NCBI GenBank assembly: GCA_903970575.1
Contig: CAJCJC010000018.1
Coordinates: forward strand, 1-5,393
Length of the DNA: 5,393 nucleotides
DNA from: Alphaproteobacteria bacterium
Lineage (GTDB): Bacteria; Pseudomonadota; Alphaproteobacteria; BOG-932; Roseiterribacteraceae
Direction: 5' to 3'
Part shown: positions 1-5,393 of the stretch, one piece after another
Layout: the number at the start of each line of letters is the position of its first letter
How positions within the stretch are numbered: the first letter of the stretch is position 1
Translations under genes and position numbers: made by a program
The notes under the pieces: generated by a model
What the model was told of the DNA's origin: nothing
The model's database searches: none
What the model saw: the letters and a program-made list of their open reading frames with translations, nothing else

Positions 1-137
1 CCCGGAACCATCCGGTGATAGAGCCCGCTCGGACGGTGATCGTCGCGCCAGCCGAAGGCCTCGCTATAAAAGCGGCCGGCCGCCGCAGGATCGTCGGCGG
101 CGAGGTCGACGAAAATCAAAGTGTTGGGCTGGGTCAT
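1..137 (-). CDS. VOC (glyoxalase/bleomycin-resistance fold) family protein, N-terminal part only
   Basis: Only the first 45 codons are inside the window; the gene continues past the left edge. Read on the minus strand it begins MTQPNTLIFVDLAADDP and continues with AGRFYSEAFGW. This is the opening beta-alpha unit of the vicinal oxygen chelate fold: a hydrophobic strand (LIFVDL), a short D-P-AAA turn, then a helix with the family-typical FY..xFGW signature at about residues 23-30. The start is ATG at 137, preceded by AGGAGA with a 6-nt spacer, a good ribosome binding site. VOC proteins include lyases, isomerases, ring-cleavage dioxygenases and resistance proteins, and many are uncharacterised. 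The metal ligands and C-terminal half are outside the window, so no activity can be assigned. The gene is divergent from the LigB-type dioxygenase, and the two may share a regulatory region. Confidence 0.8.
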   Translation of the reverse strand, partial: MTQPNTLIFVDLAADDPAAAGRFYSEAFGWRDDHRPSGLYHRMVP

Positions 138-404
138 GCACTGTCTCCTGGCGGTCCGATCCACAGGGCGCCCGTACCGCATCGCGATTGGTCCCTTTTC
201 TTCGATTTCGCGGTATAGAACAACCCGCCCATTACCGGAAGGTCGCAGGATGACATATGCGCCGCGCTTGATCGTAACGTTTCTGATCGGGATGCCGGCC
301 GGCCAGAGGTCAAGCCGTTCGGGCCCGACGTGTTCACGAGGCCTGGCGGCTAGACAGCCGACCTTTCGCGGGAATAATCTCGGCGGAACATCAGGAGAGC
401 AGCG
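138..404. promoter_or_regulatory. Divergent intergenic region, probable promoters for both flanking genes
   Basis: This 267-bp stretch separates two genes transcribed away from each other, so promoters for both should lie here or overlap their starts. No consensus promoter stands out. A TTGGTC (188-193) and TATAGA (214-219) pair on plus has a long 20-nt spacer. On minus, TATACC (complement of 212-217) has only a weak TTCCGG at -35. Possible operator elements are TACCG half-sites at 175-179 and 233-237 with the inverted copy CGGTA at 211-215, and two TGATCG copies (269-274, 284-289) flanking the palindrome AACGTT (276-281). These are seen in the sequence; any regulatory role is inferred. No convincing small gene is present: the plus-strand frame opening at ATG 250 simply runs on, out of frame, into the dioxygenase gene. 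Confidence 0.4.
393..398 (+). promoter_or_regulatory. Shine-Dalgarno site fixing the TTG start of the dioxygenase gene
   Basis: AGGAGA lies 6 nt before the TTG at 405, the same motif and spacing as upstream of the VOC gene ATG on the other strand. It decides the start: the reading frame has a TAA at 375-377 and no ATG or GTG between that stop and the TTG. The next in-frame ATG (codon 18) would remove the conserved N-terminal His10 of the family. Confidence 0.75.
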
Positions 405-1205
405 TTGGGACAACCTTCCATCTATCTGGCCCATGGCGGCGGACCCTGCTTTTTCATGGACCCTCCGCCCAACGATCCCACGCTCTGGGTCGCTATGGAG
501 GCGTATCTACGGAACCTTCCGGCCATGCTGCCGGAAAAGCCGGATGCGTTGCTGATCGTTTCCGGCCACTGGGAAATGAAGCGGCCTACGGTTCTGTCAG
601 CGCCGAACCCGGGGTTGTTGTTCGATTATTATGGCTTTCCGCCGCATACCTATCGCCTGACCTACCCGGCGCCGGGCGCGCCGGAACTGGCCCAGCGCGT
701 GCGCGGTCTATTGGCCGATGCCGGCATCGAAAGCGACGAGGATGCGAAACGGGATTACGACCATGGCGTCTTCATTCCGATGAAGGTCGCGTTTCCGGAG
801 GCGGATATCCCGATCCTCCAATTGTCGCTCGACGCATCGCTCGATCCCGCGCGTCACATCGCTATCGGTAAGGCGCTGGCCAGTTTGCGGGATGACAATA
901 TCCTGATCGTTGGCAGCGGCCTTAGCTTTCACAATCTGAGCGCGCTGGGCGATCCGCGCGTCAATGCTCCGGCCCAAGCCTTTGACGACTGGCTGACGGG
1001 GATTCTCTGCGACGGGCCGATCGAAGCCCGCGAGGACGCGTTGGCGCATTGGAGCGCCGCGCCGTTCGCCCGCGTTTGTCACCCGCGCGAGGAGCATCTG
1101 CTGCCGTTGATGGTCGCGGCCGGCGCGGGTTCGGGCGAGCACGGGCGGCACGCGTTCAGCGACCGCATTTGGGGCAAGGCCGTTTCAGCCTATCATTTCG
1201 GTTAA
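405..1205 (+). CDS. DODA-type extradiol aromatic ring-opening dioxygenase (LigB superfamily, class III)
   Basis: This 266-residue protein belongs to the family of E. coli YgiD and plant DOPA 4,5-dioxygenase. These enzymes use a His-bound non-haem metal (Fe(II), or Zn in the YgiD crystal form) to cleave catechol rings next to the hydroxyls. Visible landmarks in order: LAHGGGP with His10; VSGHWE with His55; YGFPPHTYRLTYPAPG (76-91), matching the family's FGGFP..Y...YPAPGSP block; YDHGVF with His120; DIPILQLSLD (134-143); GSGLSFHNL with His176; and HPREEHLLPL with His231. All the expected His positions are intact and the length is normal, so it should be an active enzyme. It is cytoplasmic, with no signal peptide. 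The substrate is unknown; a catechol from aromatic degradation is more likely than DOPA pigment chemistry. The start is TTG, chosen for its Shine-Dalgarno site and the need to keep His10. It is divergent from the VOC gene, and its last 21 bp overlap the 3' end of the convergent ribokinase gene. Confidence 0.92.
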   Translation: MGQPSIYLAHGGGPCFFMDPPPNDPTLWVAMEAYLRNLPAMLPEKPDALLIVSGHWEMKRPTVLSAPNPGLLFDYYGFPPHTYRLTYPAPGAPELAQRVRGLLADAGIESDEDAKRDYDHGVFIPMKVAFPEADIPILQLSLDASLDPARHIAIGKALASLRDDNILIVGSGLSFHNLSALGDPRVNAPAQAFDDWLTGILCDGPIEAREDALAHWSAAPFARVCHPREEHLLPLMVAAGAGSGEHGRHAFSDRIWGKAVSAYHFG

Positions 1206-2108
1206 GCCCGAGAGCTCCGCCCGATAAGGCAAGGCCGCCTGCGCCCCCAGCCGGCTGATGCAAACTCGGGCGGCGGCAAGGCCCAGCCTGGCCGCGTCGT
1301 CGACGGACAGCCCTTCGACCAATCCCGCCGCGAAGCCGCCGATGAAGCTATCGCCCGCGGCCGTGGTGTCGACGACCCGCGCGGGCAGGGCTGGCATATG
1401 CCGGCAGCCGTCGCGGTCGGCGATCAAGATGCCGCCCGCGCCCAGCGTCACGATGACATGGCCGGCGCCCTGGCCGCGCAGCTTAAGCGCCGCCTCGGCG
1501 GCGGAGGCGGCGTCGGTCACCGCGATTCCGGTCAAAAGCGTCGCCTCGGATTCATTGGGGATGAGGTAATCGGTTCGGGCCAGCAACTCCGACGGCAGAG
1601 CTCTCGCCGGCGCGGGGTTCAGCAGCACGGGCTTGCCCACCGCGTGGGCGCGTTCGATGGCCGCCGCGACCGTCTCCAACGGCGCCTCCAACTGGCAAAG
1701 CAGAAGGGCGCAATCCGCGAATGCGGCGTCGTGCGCGGCGACATCGCCTGGGCTCAGCGCGGCGTTCGCGCCTGGGACCAGGACGATGCGGTTCTGGCCA
1801 TCGGGAGTCAGAAAAATCACGGCCACGCCGCTGGCGGTATTTGGCGTGGCGAGCACGCCCGCGAGTTCGATGGATTCCTCGGCGAGCGCCGTTCGCAACA
1901 TGAGCCCTGCCGGGTCGTCGCCGACCCGACCGATCATGGATACGGCGGCGCCCATGCGGGCGCAGGCGACCGCCTGATTGGCGCCCTTGCCGCCGCATAG
2001 CGTTGCGCTCGCCGTGCTGGGCAGGGTTTCGCCCTCCACTGGCATGCGCGGGACATGGAGGACGAGATCGAGGTTCAGGCTGCCGAGAACGAGGATGCGC
2101 GGCATCAT
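1185..2108 (-). CDS. rbsK: Ribokinase (PfkB carbohydrate kinase family)
   Basis: This 307-residue cytoplasmic kinase should phosphorylate D-ribose at O5 with ATP, feeding ribose 5-phosphate into the pentose phosphate pathway. The evidence runs the full length: an N-terminal strand with substrate-binding GSLNLDL (9-15); PfkB signature 1, GGKGANQAVA (39-48); NPAPAR (164-169); PNESEA (184-189); ATP-site TLGAGG (221-226); and signature 2, DTTAAGDSF (247-255), with the anion hole and catalytic Asp253. The tail, SRLGAQAALPYRAEL, matches the E. coli RbsK end (TRKGAQPSVPWREE) closely, which favours ribokinase over fructokinase or adenosine kinase; a related sugar or nucleoside cannot be excluded. Tandem ATGs sit at 2108 and 2105. 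The first overlaps the monooxygenase stop as ATGA, which suggests translational coupling, and no strong Shine-Dalgarno site is seen. The 3' end overlaps the convergent dioxygenase gene by 21 bp. No ribose transporter is visible nearby. Confidence 0.93.
   Translation of the reverse strand: MMPRILVLGSLNLDLVLHVPRMPVEGETLPSTASATLCGGKGANQAVACARMGAAVSMIGRVGDDPAGLMLRTALAEESIELAGVLATPNTASGVAVIFLTPDGQNRIVLVPGANAALSPGDVAAHDAAFADCALLLCQLEAPLETVAAAIERAHAVGKPVLLNPAPARALPSELLARTDYLIPNESEATLLTGIAVTDAASAAEAALKLRGQGAGHVIVTLGAGGILIADRDGCRHMPALPARVVDTTAAGDSFIGGFAAGLVEGLSVDDAARLGLAAARVCISRLGAQAALPYRAELSGLTEMIG
2105..2108 (-). other. ATGA stop-start overlap (translational coupling)
   Basis: On the minus strand, ATG (2108-2106) starts the ribokinase and TGA (2107-2105) ends the monooxygenase. 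A second in-frame ATG follows at 2105. With no clear Shine-Dalgarno site before the ribokinase, re-initiation by ribosomes finishing the monooxygenase is the simplest way it is translated. This strongly supports one transcript for both genes. Confidence 0.8.
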
Positions 2109-3226
2109 AATTCAGGCGTTCCGGCGCTACGCGCCCGCAGGCCCCGCGCGACCAGACGCGGCAGGACTTCGTCGCGGAAGAATGGAAAATCATTGAGCGC
2201 GTTCACGAAGCCGAGCGTCAGCCCGAAAAAACCGGCCTTCGCGATGCGCGCGATTCCGTCGGCGACGTCGTCGGGCGAACCGACCAGCGGGTAGCCGCCA
2301 TGGCCGGCGGCGAAGCGGATTTTAAGTTCGTCGTAGAGGGCGGGCGGAAAGGATTTCGCGTTCAGCGCGAGCGCGGACATCAGGCGGCTCACGCCCTCGG
2401 CATCCACATGTTCCTCTGCATAGTAATGATGATACTCCAGCGCTTCCTGGCGAGTTGGGCGGCACACCACATACGATCCTGTCATGATCTGCGAGTCGCG
2501 GCCATAGCTTTGCGCCAGAGCCTTATGCGCCGCGAGATCGGGGGCGGCCTGCTCCGGCTCCAGCAGGCTGGTGAACAGAATGTCGCTATTGCGCGCGGCG
2601 AAATCCCGCCCCTGAGGCGAGGCCCCGGCGTTCATCAGCGGCGGCGGCGCGCCGCCGACCGGCTTGGGGGAGCCGACCACGCCCTTGAGCGTGAAGTATT
2701 TCCCATCCCAGTCGAACGGGGCCGCGCTGCCCCAAATGCGCAGGACGATCTTGAGCCATTCGTCGCCCAGGCCATAGCGCTCGGTATGCTCGGCGGGCAA
2801 TTCCAGCCCGAACAGCCGGTATTCGTCGGCGTTCCAGCCGCATACGACGTTCAGCGCGAAACGGCCTCCGCCGATATTATCGAGCGATGCGAATTGCTTG
2901 GCCGCCAGGACCGGGTGGGTAAAGGCGGTATGCACGGTGGCGAAGACGGTGATCCTGTGCGTGATCGCCAAAAGGGCCGAGCACCAGGACACAGGATCGA
3001 ACGAACTGCCCTGGTAGTCGGTCGCTCCGCCATAGCCTTTGTACCGCGCGACCGGGATCAAGAAGTCGAGCCCTGCCGCCTCGGCCATCAGGGCTAGCCG
3101 GACATTATCCGACCAGTCGCCGGTCCAACGCTCGGGCACGGTCGTGAGGCCAGAGCCGCCCGAGGTGTTGGCGCCGAACAGACCGAGCTTCAAATAAGGC
3201 GACGGCGCGAGAAATGTACGGGTCAT
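2105..3226 (-). CDS. LLM-class flavin-dependent monooxygenase (RutA / SfnG / SsuD-like)
   Basis: This 373-residue protein is a member of the bacterial luciferase-like TIM-barrel family. Such enzymes use FMNH2 from a separate reductase plus O2 to oxygenate small organic substrates in the cytoplasm. Landmarks: an N-terminal strand LKLGLFG (12-18); AEAAGLDFLIP (48-58); TDYQGSSFDPVSWCSALLAIT (69-89); ITVFATVHTAFTHPVLAAKQ (92-111); the strongest block, IGGGRFALNVVCGW (118-131) followed by NADEY; ERYGLGDEWLKIVLRIWG (149-166); YFTLKG with PKP (177-189); and a C-terminal VGSPDDVADGI (315-325). This order matches RutA (pyrimidine ring opening) and SfnG/SsuD (sulfone, alkanesulfonate) about equally well, so no symbol is given. 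Family length is typical. The ATG at 3226 is the only ATG/GTG/TTG start after the in-frame TGA upstream, but no Shine-Dalgarno motif precedes it and a terminator-like hairpin lies directly upstream. The stop overlaps the ribokinase start by 4 nt, so the two are probably cotranscribed. No partner flavin reductase is visible. Confidence 0.9.
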   Translation of the reverse strand: MTRTFLAPSPYLKLGLFGANTSGGSGLTTVPERWTGDWSDNVRLALMAEAAGLDFLIPVARYKGYGGATDYQGSSFDPVSWCSALLAITHRITVFATVHTAFTHPVLAAKQFASLDNIGGGRFALNVVCGWNADEYRLFGLELPAEHTERYGLGDEWLKIVLRIWGSAAPFDWDGKYFTLKGVVGSPKPVGGAPPPLMNAGASPQGRDFAARNSDILFTSLLEPEQAAPDLAAHKALAQSYGRDSQIMTGSYVVCRPTRQEALEYHHYYAEEHVDAEGVSRLMSALALNAKSFPPALYDELKIRFAAGHGGYPLVGSPDDVADGIARIAKAGFFGLTLGFVNALNDFPFFRDEVLPRLVARGLRARSAGTPEL

Positions 3227-3231
3227 ATAGG

Positions 3232-3269
3232 AAAAATCGGGCTGGGCGGCGTGTCTGTCTCCGCCCAGC
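3232..3269 (-). terminator. Intrinsic terminator or attenuator between receptor and monooxygenase
   Basis: On the minus strand, GCTGGGCGG (3269-3261) pairs perfectly with CCGCCCAGC (3249-3241) across an 11-nt loop, and after CCGA comes a run of five T (3236-3232). A GC-rich stem followed closely by a U-tract is the classical Rho-independent terminator form. The plus-strand reading lacks a T-run, so the terminator is directional and serves the receptor gene, whose stop codon lies just 12 nt before the stem. It sits only about 14 nt before the ATG of the next gene in the same direction, so it may act as a partial terminator (attenuator). Confidence 0.75.
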
Positions 3270-3281
3270 TCCGTTGCTGTC

Positions 3282-5393
3282 TTAGAACGCGTAACTCACT
3301 CTACCCATGATCTGTCGCGGCGGAGTGAACTGCTGGCTGGTAGTGAAAGTGCCGTAGGGGTCGGTATACCGCGAGTTGACGCCGGCTTTGTCGAGCAGAT
3401 TGGTGACCATGAACTGCACCGTGAGATTGGGCTGGTCGGTCGGGATATATTCGAAGTTGAGGTTCACGAGGCTGTAGGCCGGCACCGTGTCGACGCCAGG
3501 CTGGTTGAAGATGCGCTGCTCGAACGTGCCGCGATAGACATATTCGAGGCGCGGGGTCAGCATGCCGGTTGGGATCGGTATGTCATAGGCAACCGAGAAT
3601 GACGCCAGCACGGTGGGTAGTTGCGCGGGCGAATTGCCGGCGACGTTGCGCTGAGCGCCTTCCTCCACCTTGAAGCACGCGGGATTATAGAACTGGCCGC
3701 CATATGCGCACGCTGGGCTTGTAGCGACGAGCTGCTGCTGGATTGTGGAATCGAGCGCGTAATAGCTGCTCTCGATTTTTCCGGTCTCCAGCGAGAGGGT
3801 GCCGTTTGTATGCAACCGCTGCTGCAATCCGGTATAGTTCACTTCCGCTTCTCCGCCCCAGATATGGATCGAGGGGATATTTTCGATGCCGCCGGCGAAT
3901 TCCTGCGGATCGGTCGCGATGTACTGCATGTTCCGATAAACGTAGTAAAACGCTGAAACGTTTGCCCTTAAGGCGTTATCGAAGAATTTATTCTTCGATC
4001 CAATTTCGAAGGCGGTATTGATTTCCGGGCTAAAGGTCGGCGTGGCTAGAACAGCTTCGTGATTTACTGTGTTGGACGTGTTGATGCCGCCCGGCTTGTA
4101 GCCGCGCGAGAAGCTAGCGTACACCAAATTGTCGGGCGCGAGGTCGTATTCGACCTCGGCGCGCCAGGTCGGGATCAGATCCCAATAATTCAACAGGCCA
4201 GCGACTGGATTGCCGAAGGTGATCGTGTTTGTGGCGTATCCGTCATAATTGAGCCGGATGCCGGCCGTCAGGCGCAAATCGTCGAGAATGTGATAGGTGC
4301 CCTGGGCGAACCATGCATAGGCTTGGCGGTCGACCCTGAGGTCTTGCCCGAAGGTGATATTTGGCGCCGAGGTTAAATCGATATTGGGTGGGATGAAAAA
4401 TGTGCTCGGCGGCTGCGTGCTGCCGCCGAACTCGGCGACGAACTGCCGGGTTTTCTGACTCGATGCGAATGCGCCTGTGATCCAATCGAGTTTGTCGCCA
4501 GGGTTGGACAGAATGTCGAATTCTTCGTTAAAATTCTGCAGATGCGTGGTCCACGCGGCGACATCGTCGAAAGCGCCGATTAGCGCGAACGCGCTGCGCG
4601 AGCTGTCTTCGTGCTGATGGTGGTCGAGATACTGATATCCCGTCACCGATTTCACCGTGAACTCCGGCAAGTCCCATTCCAGGTTCAGGTGTGTCAGGCT
4701 GGTATTGAGGGCGAAGCGTCCCGGGTAATCCTGCGTAATCACATAAGGACTTGGATTAGGATCGTTGATATTCTTCTGGGCCGAACCGTTCGTGTCGGAG
4801 CTGTAGAAATCGGTCGTCAAGGTCGCTTTGAAAGTATCGATCGGCTGGAAGAGAATGGCTATCTTGCCGTCGACGTCATTAGCGTTATCCTCGGAGAGAT
4901 TCGGGAAATCGGTGTTCTTGGTGAAACCGTCATGACCGTAATTCTGCGCCGACATCCGGATTGCGAACTTGTCGCTGATCGGAATGTTGACCGCCGCCTG
5001 TTCGCGATGAAGGTTGTAATCGCCGAGCGTGACCGCGCCGACGCCACTGAACTGGTCCAGCACCGGCTGCTTTGACACCAATAACAGAGCGCCGCCGGTC
5101 GAGCTTTGCCCGTATAGCGCGCCCTGCGGTCCGCGTAGAACCTCCACATGGTCGAGGTCGAACAGCGTCTCGTCCAGCGAGATCGAATTCGCGATATAGA
5201 CGCCGTCGATGAACGTCGCGATGCCAGGGCTGGTCGTCAGTTCGTTCTCGGGCGTGCCAAGGCCGACGCCGCGGATCGAAACATCCGTCTCGTAGCCGGA
5301 CGCCTTTGTGATTTCCAAGCCGGGAACCGTGCCGTTGATATCGGCGAGTTGAACGACATTGTCTTTCGTAAGCGTATCCGCGGAAACCGCCGT
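3282..5393 (-). CDS. TonB-dependent outer-membrane receptor (5' end outside window)
   Basis: 703 codons before the TAA are visible and the frame stays open to the right edge, so the start, signal peptide and TonB box are missing. These proteins are 22-strand outer-membrane barrels with an N-terminal plug that import scarce solutes using TonB-ExbBD energy. The first visible residues are mid-plug (LADINGTVPGLEI, then VSIRGVG). The plug continues with PGIATFIDGVYI and the hallmark VEVLRGPQGALYG at visible residues 83-95, followed by SSTGGALLLVSKQP. The rest is alternating barrel strands, with FSRGYKPGGIN (428-438) and TNLLDKAGVN (664-673), ending PRQIMGRVSYAF. The terminal Phe is the BamA-recognised outer-membrane signature. 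A TTG at 5318 opens the longest internal frame but is not the real start, because plug sequence continues upstream of it. The class resembles sphingomonad receptors linked to aromatics, oligosaccharides or iron chelates; the ligand cannot be read from sequence. It is followed by a terminator, then the monooxygenase-ribokinase pair. Confidence 0.95.
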   Translation of the reverse strand, partial: TAVSADTLTKDNVVQLADINGTVPGLEITKASGYETDVSIRGVGLGTPENELTTSPGIATFIDGVYIANSISLDETLFDLDHVEVLRGPQGALYGQSSTGGALLLVSKQPVLDQFSGVGAVTLGDYNLHREQAAVNIPISDKFAIRMSAQNYGHDGFTKNTDFPNLSEDNANDVDGKIAILFQPIDTFKATLTTDFYSSDTNGSAQKNINDPNPSPYVITQDYPGRFALNTSLTHLNLEWDLPEFTVKSVTGYQYLDHHQHEDSSRSAFALIGAFDDVAAWTTHLQNFNEEFDILSNPGDKLDWITGAFASSQKTRQFVAEFGGSTQPPSTFFIPPNIDLTSAPNITFGQDLRVDRQAYAWFAQGTYHILDDLRLTAGIRLNYDGYATNTITFGNPVAGLLNYWDLIPTWRAEVEYDLAPDNLVYASFSRGYKPGGINTSNTVNHEAVLATPTFSPEINTAFEIGSKNKFFDNALRANVSAFYYVYRNMQYIATDPQEFAGGIENIPSIHIWGGEAEVNYTGLQQRLHTNGTLSLETGKIESSYYALDSTIQQQLVATSPACAYGGQFYNPACFKVEEGAQRNVAGNSPAQLPTVLASFSVAYDIPIPTGMLTPRLEYVYRGTFEQRIFNQPGVDTVPAYSLVNLNFEYIPTDQPNLTVQFMVTNLLDKAGVNSRYTDPYGTFTTSQQFTPPRQIMGRVSYAF

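Noticed and set aside
293..306. GCCGGCCGGC palindrome as a terminator or operator in the intergenic region.
   Set aside because: It is a short self-complementary GC repeat with no loop space and no T-run, and such strings are common in this GC-rich DNA.
121..555. Plus-strand open frame crossing the intergenic region, including an ATG at 250 with purine-rich sequence before it.
   Set aside because: It overlaps both the VOC start and the first 150 bp of the dioxygenase in another frame, and its translation (Arg, Ser, Pro rich) resembles no family I know.
1398..2193. Open frames on both strands within the ribokinase region (plus 1398-2000, minus 1552-2193).
   Set aside because: They are out-of-frame readings of the ribokinase and the end of the monooxygenase, with Arg-rich low-complexity translations and no family signatures.
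2300..3097. Long plus-strand open frame (265 codons) antisense to the monooxygenase gene.
   Set aside because: The opposite strand carries a full, clearly recognisable LLM protein. The antisense product is Arg, Gly and His rich and has no recognisable domain, as expected for a shadow frame in GC-rich DNA.
3282..5318. Taking the TTG at 5318 as the start of the TonB receptor.
   Set aside because: The frame is open for 25 more codons to the window edge, and those codons read as conserved plug-domain sequence ending NGTVPG, so the true start lies outside.
1..5393. Search for tRNA, rRNA, CRISPR repeats, transposase genes, long direct repeats or att sites.
   Set aside because: Nothing convincing was seen by eye; nearly all bases belong to five protein-coding genes.

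Overview
The window looks like a catabolic or nutrient-uptake locus of a Gram-negative, GC-rich alphaproteobacterium. A sphingomonad is most likely. This is inferred from a large TonB-dependent outer-membrane receptor of the kind these bacteria carry in many copies, next to a flavin-dependent monooxygenase and an extradiol-type dioxygenase. No RNA gene, mobile element or CRISPR array is visible.

Layout, left to right. Positions 1-137 (minus) hold the first 45 codons of a VOC/glyoxalase-fold protein that runs off the left edge. Positions 138-404 are a divergent intergenic region. Positions 405-1205 (plus) encode a complete LigB-superfamily, DODA-type ring-opening dioxygenase with a TTG start. 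On the minus strand, read from the right edge leftwards, come a TonB-dependent receptor whose N-terminus lies outside the window (3282-5393), an intrinsic terminator hairpin, a complete luciferase-like (LLM) flavin-dependent monooxygenase (2105-3226), and a complete ribokinase (1185-2108). The monooxygenase stop and the ribokinase start overlap as ATGA. The ribokinase and the dioxygenase converge and share 21 bp at their 3' ends.

How they may work together (inference): the receptor imports a substrate across the outer membrane, the LLM enzyme oxidises it with reduced flavin and O2, and the ribokinase phosphorylates ribose or a similar sugar released from it. A ribosylated or nucleoside-like substrate would explain this combination, but nothing in the window names the substrate. 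The LLM protein resembles both RutA (pyrimidine ring opening) and SfnG/SsuD (sulfone and sulfonate oxygenation).

The most unusual structural point is the 55-bp gap between receptor and monooxygenase. A perfect 9-bp GC-rich hairpin followed by five T residues ends only about 14 nt before the monooxygenase ATG, which has no visible Shine-Dalgarno sequence. This may be an attenuator that sets downstream expression below that of the receptor. Otherwise the genes are recognisable family members, and I see no clear sign of an undescribed defence or mobile system.
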